Assembly: GCF_020184175.1 (NCBI RefSeq)
Contig: NC_065531.1
Location: forward strand, 13,599,213 to 13,663,212
Length of the DNA stretch: 64,000 nucleotides
Direction of reading: 5' to 3'
Origin: Aphis gossypii
Lineage: Eukaryota > Arthropoda > Insecta > Hemiptera > Aphididae
Shown here: piece after piece, positions 63,881 through 64,000 of the stretch
Numbering within the stretch: the stretch's first letter is position 1
Layout of the letters: the number at the start of each line of letters is the position of its first letter
The notes under the pieces: generated by a model
Told to the model about the DNA's origin: nothing
The model's input: only the letters and a program-made list of their open reading frames with translations
Database searches by the model: none
Made by a program: the position numbers and the translations under genes

Positions 63881-64000
63881 TGTTTAATAATCATTATTAT
63901 TGTCATTCATTTAACAACCTTATAATATTATTATATAATATATTTCCCGTGTCTAAGAATAGTGATATTAATGTAAGTAAAAGCATGTTTTTATTATCTA
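63881..64000. other. Window end, AT-rich
   Basis: AT-rich sequence after the CCAAT cluster. No frame or signal can be judged before the window ends. Confidence 0.4.

Noticed and set aside
1..64000. CRISPR arrays, bacterial operons, rRNA or tRNA genes, integrated viral genes
   Set aside because: No regularly spaced repeats, conserved RNA cores or long viral or bacterial frames were seen on either strand.

Overview
The window looks like a very AT-rich insect nuclear genome, most likely a sap-sucking hemipteran and probably an aphid. Four things point that way: eukaryotic splice signals, a receptor exon of an arthropod neuropeptide-receptor family, frequent TAGGTACCTA-like words, and a long interspersed repeat (51.8-53.85 kb) of a kind I associate from memory with aphid genomes. 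No bacterial operons, tRNAs, rRNAs or CRISPR arrays are visible. Species assignment is inference.

One coding exon can be named with confidence. On the minus strand at 39.38-39.70 kb lies the start-codon exon of a rhodopsin-like GPCR of the CAPA/pyrokinin (neuromedin-U-like) receptor family. It is bounded by an acceptor and a GTAAGT donor, and a 12-codon upstream ORF ends just before the start codon. A minus-strand promoter and noncoding exon at 47.92-48.36 kb (CCAAT box, GTCACGTGAC E-box, TA tract, TCAGTT initiator, GTAAGA donor) is a plausible first exon of the same gene, which would make intron 1 about 8.2 kb. The exons for TM3 onward were not found. They are either outside the window or in small exons I cannot recognise, so much of the left part could be intron.

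Elsewhere, small islands of higher GC stand out from the background and carry partial gene signals. These are: a plus-strand terminal exon with a poly(A) signal (12.6-12.9 kb); candidate promoters or first exons at 14.0-14.27, 25.26, 35.5 and 51.64 kb; a CCAAT-box cluster at 63.8 kb; small ORFs at 0.48, 4.9, 17.0, 27.3 and 34.5 kb; and a minus-strand block at 29.29-29.70 kb with two ATGA-overlapping small ORFs, several perfect hairpins and a splice donor. A microRNA-like hairpin lies at 33.70-33.78 kb. Two mobile-element-like units are visible besides the long repeat: a MITE at 46.28-46.63 kb and a hAT-end-like hairpin at 58.24 kb.

Most of the remaining sequence is AT-rich intergenic or intronic DNA with simple repeats, where I see nothing functional. 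In DNA of this composition, ORFs of 60-90 codons occur by chance. Small-ORF calls therefore rest on composition and adjacent splice or promoter signals, and have low confidence unless stated.
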